A DNA stretch of 63,694 nucleotides from Paenalcaligenes niemegkensis (lineage in GTDB: Bacteria > Pseudomonadota > Gammaproteobacteria > Burkholderiales > Burkholderiaceae_B): assembly GCF_022230885.1 (NCBI RefSeq), contig NZ_JAKGCT010000007.1, positions 1 through 63,694 of the forward strand, read 5' to 3'. Positions 10,393 to 18,797 of the stretch are shown here, one piece after another; positions within the stretch are counted from its first letter, which is position 1; every line of letters starts with the position of its first letter. Under the pieces are notes generated by a model that was not told the origin of the DNA, ran no database searches, and saw only the letters and a program-made list of their open reading frames with translations. The position numbers were made by a program, and so were the translations under genes.

Positions 10393-10767
10393 TTACTTAG
10401 AGTGACCACCATGACTGTTGGCGCCAGCTTTGCGCGCTTCTTCAGAGTTGAACTCGTGAGCGGTGCCTTTTTCATGGGCTACCTTACCGCCTTTTTCGCC
10501 TGCTTGTCGAGCTTCCTCTGAAGTGAATTCGTGGGCAGTGCCCCGTTCATGAGCGACCTTGCCGCCTTTTTCACCGGCTTTACGGGCCTCCTCTGAGTCA
10601 AACTCATGAGCGGTACCTTTCTCATGAGCGGCCCGTCCGCCTTCGGCAGCTATGTTGCGCTGCTTTTGATCATCCATCGAAGCAAAACCCTGACGACCCG
10701 TACCTTTGTCGCCTTCGTGATGGCTGCCAGCGTGTTGCTTTGTATTGCGATCTTGAGTATCTGCCAT
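10393..10767 (-). CDS. KGG-repeat stress protein (GsiB / Con-10 type)
   Basis: 124 very hydrophilic residues with three tandem repeats of about 26 residues built on AAHEKGTAHEFDSEEARKAG, each with the KGG-like core GEKGGKVA. Such proteins are made in general stress and are thought to act as hydrophilins. It has its own terminator and an upstream gap of 300 bp for a promoter, so it is probably cargo expressed in the lysogen. Confidence 0.8.
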   Translation of the reverse strand: MADTQDRNTKQHAGSHHEGDKGTGRQGFASMDDQKQRNIAAEGGRAAHEKGTAHEFDSEEARKAGEKGGKVAHERGTAHEFTSEEARQAGEKGGKVAHEKGTAHEFNSEEARKAGANSHGGHSK

Positions 10768-11069
10768 TTCTATCTCCTTAATGGAAGTGAAGAACTAACT
10801 CGAACTCGAAATTCAATGCTATCAACGCCAATGCGGCTTTCCTAGGGCTGAGAAGTATTCATTAATGTGCTTTGAAACAAAGGGTTTTTACCTCAGATCG
10901 CTTCTCATAGGAGAGCCTTACTGAAGGTAAATAAATTGTTCCTCTTTCATGCAAAAATAAGGGTTTTCTAAATGAATATTAACGTTTAGTAGTAAGCCTG
11001 AAATTCTAGCGCTATGGACTTAGCATCTTTTTTCGTTGTTGGTGAAATTGGCATGAAGCCGTTTGATGG
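10768..11069. other. Intergenic gap upstream of the KGG gene
   Basis: 302 bp between rdgC and the KGG stress gene. It should contain the promoter of the latter (minus strand) and the end of the rdgC transcript. AT-rich stretches occur around 10900-10990 but I can name no clear promoter or terminator. Confidence 0.4.
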
Positions 11070-11972
11070 CTATACGACAACTTTCTCCCCTCCAAGCGCC
11101 TCCACCAGGTCACTAATCAATGCTGCTAACTCAGCAGTCATTAGCGCCATATCCGAGTTAAATCGCTCCGTGTCATCGCCAGATATCGTGTCGTTCTGAT
11201 CCTTCAGAACATCGAGCGGGGTAACACGTTTAAGAGCCAGGCCGTCGTCCAGGACAAAGCTGATCTTGTCGTTCCATGTGAGAGCCAAACGTGTGCACTG
11301 CTTACCAGCTTCGATATGATTGCGCACTTCATTTGTGTCAACGCTGTGCCGGACATAACGCACGGTTGCGCGACGCTCACTGGTAGAACGCAGCTCTGTA
11401 TCCTGGTCGATGCTGAAACCTGCAGGGGCCTCGTCTTCGGCCAGCCAGGAGGTCATCGCTGCAGCAGGGGATAGCTCGGTGTAAAGCGGCAGTGCTGGGA
11501 ACGGATCGAACGTTTTAGCAATCAGCCCCATCACCTCGTCGCCTACAGCATTGCTTGCCGTGTCGACGACTAGCCAGCGGTTAACCGGGTCGATCCACAC
11601 TGAGGTGTCTCTGTGCACTGAAAAGGCGCGAGGCATGAGCTCAGTGATTACCTGCTCTTTGATCTCGCGCATTTGCTTGCGGCCTGGGCGATAACCCTGT
11701 TCTTCTTCAATGTCCCGGGCCTTGGCTTGTGCGACCTGGTTAATGACGGAAGAGGGCAACAGCTTTTTCTCCGAACGAACAGAGAGCAGAATCTGCCCGT
11801 TTGGACCATAGGCCAAACCCTCGCCGTGGCGCGGCTCAGCCCAGCCTATACTTACGGGGTCTTGTGACGAACCGCTTACAAAAGCACGTTGCTCTAGTTG
11901 TGTTTGGAGCTGCTCTATATCGAGGGGCCTCGCGTCGGCGAGGCGAAAGATCCGCAGGTTTTTTAATTGCAT
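11070..11972 (-). CDS. rdgC: Recombination-associated protein RdgC
   Basis: 300 residues from ATG 11972, the normal RdgC length. Conserved blocks are visible: MQLKNLRIFRL at the start, GQILLSVRSEKKLLPSSVI, RAFS, NHIEAGKQCTRLALTW near 230 and MTAELAALISDLVEALGGE at the end. RdgC forms a ring dimer round DNA and restrains RecA. In phages it sits beside recombination genes, as here with RecT and exonuclease downstream on the same strand. Confidence 0.93.
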   Translation of the reverse strand: MQLKNLRIFRLADARPLDIEQLQTQLEQRAFVSGSSQDPVSIGWAEPRHGEGLAYGPNGQILLSVRSEKKLLPSSVINQVAQAKARDIEEEQGYRPGRKQMREIKEQVITELMPRAFSVHRDTSVWIDPVNRWLVVDTASNAVGDEVMGLIAKTFDPFPALPLYTELSPAAAMTSWLAEDEAPAGFSIDQDTELRSTSERRATVRYVRHSVDTNEVRNHIEAGKQCTRLALTWNDKISFVLDDGLALKRVTPLDVLKDQNDTISGDDTERFNSDMALMTAELAALISDLVEALGGEKVVV

Positions 11973-11989
11973 ATTATTTACCAAGAAAA

Positions 11990-12592
11990 ATGACCGAAGA
12001 AAAAGTTGATCAGATCATTAGGTGTGTGAAGGAGTGTTGGTGGCGGGTACTTTTAGTGATCGCGATTCCAGCGCTTCTTATTGCTTCACTATTGAATGGA
12101 TGGCCTGTTCGCATTGAGATGGAAAGTGGTGCAGCGGCATGGGCTCAGGCTTGTGTTTCTTTCTTTGCAATAATTGCGGCTTTTATGATCGGCGGGGCAC
12201 AGCAACGAGCAGAGTTGAGGCGACGCAGTCAAGACCAAAAGGATCAGTTGAATGCCTTGCTGGAAACAATTAGCTCATGCGAAGAGCAAGTTTCATACAT
12301 TGCTGAACGTCTTGAAGATCCCAGTAGATCTATAGAAAATAAACTTAGCTTTTGCTTGAGATGGGAATCGCTCTTGCTAACTTATTCAACCTCTATAAAA
12401 GCAGTGCCATTTCATTTGCCGCCATTTGCCTTTTTGAGTATTAATGCACTGCCTGCGATCTATGATTTGGATCGCTGCATAGGGATCCTAAACGAGCTAG
12501 GAGGCTTAGATATTCCTCGGGTAGCGGGCGACGCTGTTGCTCGGGAAAAATTAGTGAATTCATCAGGAAATGCGATGAATTCCAAGCATTAG
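11990..12592 (+). CDS. Membrane-anchored coiled-coil protein, frame break near C-terminus
   Basis: 200 residues. Two hydrophobic helices lie at about 20-36 and 48-66 (WWRVLLVIAIPALLIASLL; ACVSFFAIIAAFMIGG), then a charged helical region. The frame ends at 12592, but the -1 frame from the A run at about 12547 continues as KISEFIRKCDEFQALAQDIE to 12636 and looks more like a natural helical end. Either a -1 slip or a one-base indel has occurred. Divergent from rdgC. Function unknown. Confidence 0.6.
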   Translation: MTEEKVDQIIRCVKECWWRVLLVIAIPALLIASLLNGWPVRIEMESGAAAWAQACVSFFAIIAAFMIGGAQQRAELRRRSQDQKDQLNALLETISSCEEQVSYIAERLEDPSRSIENKLSFCLRWESLLLTYSTSIKAVPFHLPPFAFLSINALPAIYDLDRCIGILNELGGLDIPRVAGDAVAREKLVNSSGNAMNSKH

Positions 12593-12636
12593 CTCAGGAT
12601 ATCGAGAGTGGAATTGATGAGTTCAACAGGAAGTAA

Positions 12637-13011
12637 TCAGCTGCTGCCTGAGCAGGTTGTGGGTTCTGACGGGCAGGGTGATTGTTGCGAGCTGGCACGG
12701 CCTGACCAGCATCCGCACCATCATCACGACCGTCCAGTATCTGCATTTGATCCGCAATTACCTCGGTGGTGTATTTATCTACACCAGCCTGACCCTGATA
12801 TTTACAGGCATGTAAGCGGTTCTTAGAGTGACGATTTTTTACTCATTGGTTGTTGGGGCGTGGCAGTGCTTGGATTGCGAGATCTGTTAAAGGGCTATCC
12901 CCAGCGTTATGCACAGTTGGTGGGGATAACCTTAGGGCCTGTGCCTCTGGTTGCAGGTATGATTCCCAGTGCGCATACGTTATGCGTATGGCGTCAATAA
13001 AGGAGAGCGAA
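12637..13011. other. Intergenic gap with dyad and a DnaA-box-like site
   Basis: 375 bp without a convincing gene. It holds TTATGCACA (12907-12915), matching the DnaA-box consensus TTWTNCACA, between inverted arms TATCCCC and GGGGATA (about 12895-12929), and a second dyad GCATACGTTATGC just before the ribosome site of the next gene. Reading frames here are not supported by ribosome sites. Confidence 0.4.
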
Positions 13012-13245
13012 ATGCGGGAAGGCTCTGGTAGTCCGGCGGAGAGCGAGTTTGAGCACAAAGGTAAGAAGGTCTCCGTTTATGCTATTCACATAGAAAACGC
13101 ACCTGGAAAGTTCACTTTCCAGGTGGTAATCGATGGGCGCCCTGTGGCAGCGGAAAAGAAAGGACGGGGAATTTCTCACTCAGAGGCGGTGAGGGCTGGG
13201 CAGAATTATGCTCGGCAGGTGATAGATGGAGGAGAGGTAGAGTGA
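13012..13245 (+). CDS. Small hypothetical protein
   Basis: 77 residues from ATG 13012, chosen because AAGGAGA lies 6 nt upstream; an in-frame upstream extension has no ribosome site. The sequence alternates beta strands (KVSVYAIHIENAPGKFTFQVVIDG) and ends with a helix. It points right between two leftward genes, so it has its own promoter, perhaps controlled by the adjacent GCATACG dyad. No family recognised. Confidence 0.6.
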   Translation: MREGSGSPAESEFEHKGKKVSVYAIHIENAPGKFTFQVVIDGRPVAAEKKGRGISHSEAVRAGQNYARQVIDGGEVE

Positions 13246-13365
13246 TCTACTGCAAATTATCAGAGATCCATCCCCATTGTTCGATCTCATTAATTTAGAC
13301 AAGACCTCCCTTCCATGGACCTAATCCGCGGCATGGAAATGTCATCTGCTTATGTACGGCATGAG

Positions 13366-13782
13366 TCATTGCTGCTTTTTAATGACATAGCAGATGGCTT
13401 GATGTGTTACGCCATACGCCCGTGCTAGGTTGGCTTTCGTGTCGCCATTCGCGAACTGCTCGGCGATATCAACGTACTGGCTGACGCTTAATTTTCCTCC
13501 GCCGGGTGGGGTTTGCTTTGGGGTGGATGGTAGAGGCCTTAATCCGCTTTGAGAAATAATGAAACTGATGCCATTCATTTGCGGTTCCTGATATTGCTGA
13601 TCGGTTAATTCGGGTCGAGGGTCGACATATCCGTCTACCCGGCAGCGCTGTTGAGGCATCAAAATTGATGGGTGTGCTTTCGGTCGTTTTTCAGGACACA
13701 CCGGACAAGTAACGCCGTACTTAGCGCGAAGTCGTTTTTTGTGGTCGCCTATAGCTTTGTAAATTTCTATGGCTTCACTCAT
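13366..13782 (-). CDS. HTH protein with N-terminal Cys motif
   Basis: 138 residues. An N-terminal CPVC pair and a later Cys may bind zinc; the C-terminus (about 107-138: DIAEQFANGDTKANLARAYG then VTHQAICYVIKK) is a helix-turn-helix of the resolvase/sigma type. Its start overlaps the exonuclease stop (ATGA). Probably a DNA-binding protein of the recombination module. Function unproven. Confidence 0.6.
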   Translation of the reverse strand: MSEAIEIYKAIGDHKKRLRAKYGVTCPVCPEKRPKAHPSILMPQQRCRVDGYVDPRPELTDQQYQEPQMNGISFIISQSGLRPLPSTPKQTPPGGGKLSVSQYVDIAEQFANGDTKANLARAYGVTHQAICYVIKKQQ

Positions 13783-15443
13783 GCAACCTCCCGTTGCTGT
13801 GCGCGTATGTTGTCAATGTGATCAATTAATGCGACACACATACGATCAAAGTCGCGCTCTTGGTAAAGAACAGCCGCCCGGTCTCGTCCTGCAGGCTCGA
13901 ACCCGAGATACCGTAGAAACTCGGCGGTGACAGTGAAGCCCAGACGTTCACCTATTTGGCCGAGCCGAAGCTCTGGAGGTGTGGAGCCAATAGGGTTTGT
14001 TGTGACGGGTGTTGTGGACGGACAAACTGCACTGGAAGTATTTTCGACAACAGTAATAGTAGGGGCGGGCAGCGGTGTTGCTGCGGTTGCTATGACGGCA
14101 TTTGCCGCCTCTCTAGCTCGCTCGCTTTCTAATACCGCCTTAGCGTCTGCCTCTAGCTTAGCTTTGTGCTGAGTAATGCGCGCATCAATAAGCGTGCGTA
14201 GTGTGACATCATCATGCTGCACCAGCTGCTGCTTGTCGGGGAATAGGGCAGGATGCTCAACACCTAACTCTGTAATTAGCTCGAGCCGCTTAATCACTTT
14301 TTCAGCTAATTGGGTGGCCTCGATCTTTGCATTGGCCGCTGCTGTTTGAGCAGCATCTTCAAGTGTGGCCAAAGTCCGTTTGCCTTTCATTGCGCCAGCT
14401 ACATCACATTCGATAACAGGTAGCCTTACGATTTCCAGTGTTTCGTTGATGTTGTTGATGTGGTCGTTAAAGTCGTTGATGGCATCTTGTCGGATCTTAT
14501 TGCGGATATTCTCCTTTTCAGCTTTGATTAGGCGATCCAGCTCCAGGCGGATCCGGCGCACTTCCTCGCTCACATCGTCCATTACCTTAAAGGCTTGATC
14601 GATGGTGACCGTTTGGCTTAATGCATGCTCTTTAGCGGCCCCGATCTTATCCTCGACCTCTTTGCACCACTTAACCGTTTTCTCGGCATCGGCAAAGTCT
14701 TGGTCGTTCTTTAGTTCCCGGTTAATGGCGCTTAGGACCTCCAGGGCGTGGACTTTAAACTCAGCCAGGTTGCTGGTAGTGACTTGGCCGGAAAGCTCAA
14801 TGCGTAGGGCTGGGAGATTGTCCGGTGAGCGCCCGACCGCTTGAGGCTTTTCCTCAATAACAACGTACGTTTCTAGGTCACTCTGAAACTGTTTCCAGCC
14901 AGCAATCAACTGTTCAGCCCGACCTTTAACGGGCATATACGTCATTGACTCAAAGTTTTCGGTGGTGCCGTCAGAAACCACGAAAATGGCTTTGTCTGCT
15001 TTGGAGACGAGTAATTGCTGCTCTAGCTGCCAGTAATACTCAGGGTCTAAATCACCCGCACGTACTGCAGCGGCTAGGCCTTCATTCCACATTTTGTGCT
15101 CAAAGATGGTTTCACCTAGCATGGTGGCGCCGTCCAGTGATACCAGAAGGTCTAGGCCGTCGACCGTTCGTGTACCAGTGATGGGAAATAGCTCTTCGCC
15201 GATTTGGTCTTCTACGATCGGACGGGCGAGGGCTTCAAACTCGTGGCCTTTATCAAAAAGGTGATGTTGTACCCAGTCGCTAAACTCACGCTCGGTACCC
15301 GTTGCTTTCATGTGCAATAGCTCATTGCGGCGAACCTTGCTGGATGCACCCATCATTGCAGGAGCCTCAGAAGCGGTAAAGTGTTTGGCGCGTAACGAGA
15401 TCCACTCGTCGGTACCTTGATGGACTTGATGTGTTTGCATCAT
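13779..15443 (-). CDS. YqaJ-type viral exonuclease with long coiled-coil tail
   Basis: 554 residues. The first 200 are a lambda-exonuclease-type PD-(D/E)XK nuclease: QGTDEWISLRAKHFTASEAP near the start, Asp104 in LVSLDGAT, and Glu115-X-Lys117 in FEHKMW. Residues about 215-420 are helical, rich in Glu/Lys (DUF1351-like), and the end is low-complexity with Thr/Pro. It degrades one strand of duplex ends and hands 3' ssDNA to the RecT partner. Start codon overlaps the RecT stop, so the pair is coupled. Confidence 0.85.
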   Translation of the reverse strand: MMQTHQVHQGTDEWISLRAKHFTASEAPAMMGASSKVRRNELLHMKATGTEREFSDWVQHHLFDKGHEFEALARPIVEDQIGEELFPITGTRTVDGLDLLVSLDGATMLGETIFEHKMWNEGLAAAVRAGDLDPEYYWQLEQQLLVSKADKAIFVVSDGTTENFESMTYMPVKGRAEQLIAGWKQFQSDLETYVVIEEKPQAVGRSPDNLPALRIELSGQVTTSNLAEFKVHALEVLSAINRELKNDQDFADAEKTVKWCKEVEDKIGAAKEHALSQTVTIDQAFKVMDDVSEEVRRIRLELDRLIKAEKENIRNKIRQDAINDFNDHINNINETLEIVRLPVIECDVAGAMKGKRTLATLEDAAQTAAANAKIEATQLAEKVIKRLELITELGVEHPALFPDKQQLVQHDDVTLRTLIDARITQHKAKLEADAKAVLESERAREAANAVIATAATPLPAPTITVVENTSSAVCPSTTPVTTNPIGSTPPELRLGQIGERLGFTVTAEFLRYLGFEPAGRDRAAVLYQERDFDRMCVALIDHIDNIRAQQREVA

Positions 15444-16195
15444 TGCTCCGTCTCCAGTGTCTGTGTGTCGAGTGCTTGAATGGCCTTGCGCTGTTCGTCA
15501 CTCAACGAATATTTGCTCTCTACGTTGGCGATAATGCGATCGGGCGTGACGCGACCAGCCTCAATCATGTCTTGCCACTTGCCTAGGTTTTCGTCCAAAC
15601 TTTCAGTTGGGTAGTAGGGCAGCGCAGCGGCGGCCTGTTCTGTCGTTTTTGCTCGGCCCATGTCTTTCTCTGCATGCATGTCCTGAAGCTCTTCTGCGAT
15701 AGGCATGCCGCGCAATACATCGGGGAAAACATCGCGCAGCGCAAAGGCTCGTGCTCGCATCTGACGCATGCGCTTTGGATACTGCATCCATGGCCCTGCT
15801 TTCCCGGATAGTCCGGCTTTTTTAGCATCTTCCATACTGAAGGTTCGTGTTTGCTCATCTTCGCCGCGTCGCTTTACCCGTATGGTGGCGGTTTCGCCAT
15901 CGTCGGTTTCGTAGATGTATTCGCATGCGCTTGAGCTACGTACGATGCCTATTACTGCATCGCCCCAGAGAGAGGGGCGCCCGTTGATCACTGCAATATT
16001 TTGCATAGCCTGCATGGGCTGTAGGCCAAGCTCTAGCCCCCATTGAATCGCTACCAGAATATTGCCGGGGTTCCCCGCAAAGTCCTTAGGAACGATGCTT
16101 GAAGTGGCCAATACCTCAGCAAAGCGCATGGCCTCATCTAAGGATTTGGGCGTGAGGCTAAACCCCTGTTTTTGATTTGTGGCTAATTCAGTCAT
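15440..16195 (-). CDS. recT: RecT-family single-strand annealing protein
   Basis: 251 residues. The block LDEAMRFAEVLATSSIVPKD / NPGNILVAIQWGLELGLQP / MQNIAVINGRPSLWGD is the signature of phage RecT proteins, and MRQMRARAFALRDVFPD follows in the usual place. It anneals complementary ssDNA made by the adjacent exonuclease during recombination-dependent replication and repair. It precedes the exonuclease with overlapping codons. Confidence 0.85.
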   Translation of the reverse strand: MTELATNQKQGFSLTPKSLDEAMRFAEVLATSSIVPKDFAGNPGNILVAIQWGLELGLQPMQAMQNIAVINGRPSLWGDAVIGIVRSSSACEYIYETDDGETATIRVKRRGEDEQTRTFSMEDAKKAGLSGKAGPWMQYPKRMRQMRARAFALRDVFPDVLRGMPIAEELQDMHAEKDMGRAKTTEQAAAALPYYPTESLDENLGKWQDMIEAGRVTPDRIIANVESKYSLSDEQRKAIQALDTQTLETEQ

Positions 16196-16403
16196 AGTTG
16201 TACCTGTCTCTCAAAATCTGTTCGTGAACATCCTGAACGCGCAAAGCAGCGTAATCGCGCTCATATCGTTGGTTCAGTTCGTTGTAATAGGTTTGGGCGA
16301 TCTGCTCGTGCTGCACTTCGTGGTCAAAATCCAGCGTGCCGGCAAGCGTAACTAAGGCAGCGACAATGGCGATTTTCCAGCCGTGCTGTTTAAGATCACT
16401 CAT
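16188..16403 (-). CDS. Small membrane-anchored phage protein
   Basis: 71 residues (MSDLKQHGWKIAIVAALVTL...) with one N-terminal membrane helix (about 9-23) and a charged C-terminal helix. ATG 16403 overlaps the stop of the 31-residue ORF upstream (ATGAGTGA); an in-frame ATG at 16415 has a poorer context. Its stop overlaps the RecT start. Function unknown. Confidence 0.6.
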   Translation of the reverse strand: MSDLKQHGWKIAIVAALVTLAGTLDFDHEVQHEQIAQTYYNELNQRYERDYAALRVQDVHEQILRDRYNYD

Positions 16404-16491
16404 AGCGCCGCCCATAATAAAAATGTTCGATTCCAGCGGTTATGGCGGAGACGGCTAGGGCGTATGAGCTAAGCAGGATTATGAGTTTCAT
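16396..16491 (-). CDS. 31-residue membrane peptide
   Basis: MKLIILLSSYALAVSAITAG then IEHFYYGRRYE: a single hydrophobic helix with a charged tail. The ATG overlaps the TGA of the gene upstream and its own TGA overlaps the next start, so it fits a coupled chain of small genes. No family known to me. Confidence 0.5.
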   Translation of the reverse strand: MKLIILLSSYALAVSAITAGIEHFYYGRRYE

Positions 16492-16838
16492 GTGAGCGCC
16501 TCCAGTTCGTCAGGCGTGAGCCGTGATAGCGTGGCACCAGCGATTTCATGGATAAGTTCATTGCGGCGCTTTAGCAGCCTGGCTCTGAAATAGTCGTTAT
16601 CGAGCGCAGTAAGCAGGTCAGCGCCGACCTCGGGGTATTCATCCATGAGCCAATGTTCAAGTACCTCAGCAATGCTTGCGCGATTCTCAGCAGAGCAAAG
16701 CATCGTGTGATTGAAGGCGATATAGACATGCTCACGATCACCGCATAGGCATTCGAGAATCTGCTCAGAGATCGTTACGAGTAGGCGCGCGTGATCAACC
16801 GCCTCACGCACCGCGATGGGGGCTGTGATTGCATTCAT
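16488..16838 (-). CDS. Phage hypothetical protein
   Basis: 116 mostly helical residues (MNAITAPIAVREAVDHARLL...). Contains three Cys but no metal motif. It follows the structured non-coding gap 16839-17050, so its ribosome site lies directly behind that folded RNA (GCACTTCAGGAAATCCC before the ATG). Function unknown. Confidence 0.6.
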   Translation of the reverse strand: MNAITAPIAVREAVDHARLLVTISEQILECLCGDREHVYIAFNHTMLCSAENRASIAEVLEHWLMDEYPEVGADLLTALDNDYFRARLLKRRNELIHEIAGATLSRLTPDELEALT

Positions 16839-17050
16839 GATGGGATTTCCTGAAGTGCCGCGAGAGGCGGCTGATTGAATTTAGAGAGGTTTCACCGGCT
16901 AAGTCGGCGTCTCACGTCTAGAAGTTGCGGCTTTGACAGGCTCGCAGTGAACCCTCTAGGCACGACACTCCATGCCGTCGGGGAAACAGCACTTGTGTAA
17001 GGGGGGAATGTCGTGGCTAGAGAGGCCCAGTTAGGACTGGGCGGGGTGGG
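16839..17050 (-). ncRNA. Structured RNA gap with 13-bp closed element
   Basis: A 212-nt non-coding gap of the leftward transcript. On the minus strand CTAG-C-CACGACA (17020-17009) pairs with TGTCGTG-C-CTAG (16967-16956), 13 bp or more with one C:C mismatch after the seventh pair, round a 41-nt interior containing the hairpin GCTGT TTCCCCG ACGGC. A second arm pair GGTTCAC / GTGAAACC follows. A GCCCAGTCCTAACTGGGC hairpin sits at the start. Similar closing stems recur in other gaps of this operon. Confidence 0.5.
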
Positions 17051-17485
17051 TTATTGAGGTAGGGCGGCGCGGGCGCGAACGTACAGGCAGTTCGGGTTGT
17101 GTTCGTCATCATCCTGTGCGCTACATCCGTGACAGACTGAGTACATTCGACCGTCGTCGTATTCGATTTCGTATGTGTCGTTATCTGCCATTTCGGAAAC
17201 AAGGGCGCGTAGTCGAGCTATCTCAGCAGCATGTTCGTCACGCTCGGCAAGCAGGTCGGGCGTAAGGTTGTGGGCTAGAGTCACAAATGCTGCATTGGCT
17301 TCCTGCATTCCTCTCACATAAGGAAATTGCAGGGCTATGGCCATTGGCGCTGTTTTCTGGCCGTCCACCACCGAGTAAATCGGCAGTTCTATATAACCAT
17401 CGTCATCTGTATATGACGGTCCGATAGACCACTCGCCGGGCGTTGCCTGGCCTACCGCATCTCGCAGAGCTTGGTATTTAGTCAC
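17051..17485 (-). CDS. Ead/Ea22-like phage protein
   Basis: 144 residues beginning YQALRDAVGQATPGEWSIG, followed by NAAFVTLAHNLTPDLLAERD and a short coiled coil (EHAAEIARLRALVSEM): the layout of the Ead/Ea22 family of phage leftward-operon proteins. The C-terminal part has CHGC and one more Cys, perhaps a zinc site. Role unknown; family members are dispensable accessory genes. Confidence 0.7.
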   Translation of the reverse strand: MTKYQALRDAVGQATPGEWSIGPSYTDDDGYIELPIYSVVDGQKTAPMAIALQFPYVRGMQEANAAFVTLAHNLTPDLLAERDEHAAEIARLRALVSEMADNDTYEIEYDDGRMYSVCHGCSAQDDDEHNPNCLYVRARAALPQ

Positions 17486-17690
17486 TGGATCCTCCTTTTC
17501 GAGCCTTGATCATGGCATCGGCTATTTGATAGGCATACTCTGGAATCCCATCTAGGCGATCACCTGCTTCAGCGTCGTTACTGGCGATGAGCCCCTGCAT
17601 TGCTTTGGCTGCGAAATAATCACGCATTGTTAAGCCATAGGTGCCGTAATCTTCGGCTCTGTTAGCGTCAACGGTTGGGAATGCTGGCAT
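17478..17690 (-). CDS. Small phage protein with MRDYFAAKAMQ motif
   Basis: 70 residues from ATG 17690 (MPAFPTVDANRAEDYGTYGL). The motif TMRDYFAAKAMQGLI is widespread in small phage and prophage proteins of unknown function. A longer frame up to 17765 would overlap the upstream gene and starts with low-complexity Arg, so I prefer 17690. Overlaps the Ead-like gene by 8 nt. Confidence 0.65.
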   Translation of the reverse strand: MPAFPTVDANRAEDYGTYGLTMRDYFAAKAMQGLIASNDAEAGDRLDGIPEYAYQIADAMIKARKGGSSD

Positions 17691-17719
17691 GCCCGAAGGG
17701 CTGCTATTGCAGGTGCCAA

Positions 17720-18406
17720 TCAGTAGCCGTGCTCTTCGGCGGTGGCAGCGCTTTCCACCTCGCATTCATCCATATCTAGCTCCAGCGAAGTGCGGCCGAC
17801 ATACATGGATAGCAGTAGCCCGTCGAAACCACCGACCGCGTCAGGCAGGCTCTTGGGAGTCAGGTCTCTGCCGTCTAGTTTCAAAGAATAAACATCGCCT
17901 TCCTCATTGAAAGCTATGCAGAATTCGGCGAGATACTCACCACGACAATCCTCGTTGCCGTCCAAAGAAAGCCAGCCTCCACCGCGCTCCGACATTTTTA
18001 GGTGGGCATAAAAAGCCTCATGCTCTTCTTTATGAAGTCCGTAGCGAGCTTCTTTCATTAACTCGGACAGTTTTATGCGCTCGGGTACATCTGGAGCCAC
18101 ATTTTTTAATGCGGCTTTCATTGCCGTTTGGATGATCTGCGCATTCGCACCATGAACAGACTCATTAATCGCTGCGTTTGCCATCTGCTGAAATTTTGCG
18201 TAATCGTCGATTCTGAGGCCATGCGGAATGGCTTGAGACATCTGCGACGTGAGTTCTTTTCGGAACTCGCTGCGGTATCCGGTGGCGTCTTCAATGGCGC
18301 TTTTGAGGGCTTCTGCGATGGCCTTGTCGATGATCGGCTGTAGGCGCTCTGTGGCCGTAGCTGCGGCAATGATGCCAGCTAGGTCTAGATCAATTTTGAT
18401 TTCCAT
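17720..18406 (-). CDS. Phage hypothetical protein, 228 residues
   Basis: Starts MEIKIDLDLAGIIAAATATE and is mainly helical in the first 130 residues, then has beta-rich segments (GGGWLSLDGN, EGDVYSLKLDGRDLTP). AAAGGAT lies before the ATG. It is the first gene after the 960-nt non-coding block. No family I can name; function unknown. Confidence 0.65.
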   Translation of the reverse strand: MEIKIDLDLAGIIAAATATERLQPIIDKAIAEALKSAIEDATGYRSEFRKELTSQMSQAIPHGLRIDDYAKFQQMANAAINESVHGANAQIIQTAMKAALKNVAPDVPERIKLSELMKEARYGLHKEEHEAFYAHLKMSERGGGWLSLDGNEDCRGEYLAEFCIAFNEEGDVYSLKLDGRDLTPKSLPDAVGGFDGLLLSMYVGRTSLELDMDECEVESAATAEEHGY

Positions 18407-18674
18407 ATCTATCCTTTATGGTTATTTGGTGGTCCCGGTTGCCGCCCGGGGATCACACCTTCCTGCATCAATCGGCAGGACATGTGATCGGCTTCCCGTT
18501 TCCAGGGCTGCTCTCACGGTTGTATGTGCTGGTTACGTCATCCAGCGCAGCTCCCGCTGCCGTGCACCGTTTGTTACTCTGCGCGTTCTATAGGCTCACA
18601 GCTGGATGCTGCTTGCCCAGAGCCTTGGCTCACGAGGTTCACGCGCTGGAGGTGGTCAGCCCCCGCTGCTCTTT

Positions 18675-18740
18675 GATGGCGCCGGATGCGATCCCGGCAT
18701 TGCCGTGCAGTAAGGTCAGTGCGCCACGTTTCGCGCCATC
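18675..18740 (-). ncRNA. Small stem-bounded element
   Basis: GATGGCGC (18675-18682) and GCGCCATC (18733-18740) close a 66-nt unit. On the minus strand it contains GCGC-GAAACGTG-GCGC and GCCGG-GATCGCAT-CCGGC, the second placed like a T-arm against the closing stem. It may be a third, reduced member of the tRNA-like set or just one domain of a larger RNA. Confidence 0.4.
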
Positions 18741-18797
18741 CCCAGTACCGGCTGGTTTACTGCTTATTACCTAGCGGATCGCCTCCGCGTACTGCTG

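Noticed and set aside
12608..12826. Plus-strand 72-codon frame with HPHHHH run
   Set aside because: Its start lies within the displaced C-terminus of the preceding gene, it has no ribosome site and looks compositionally random.
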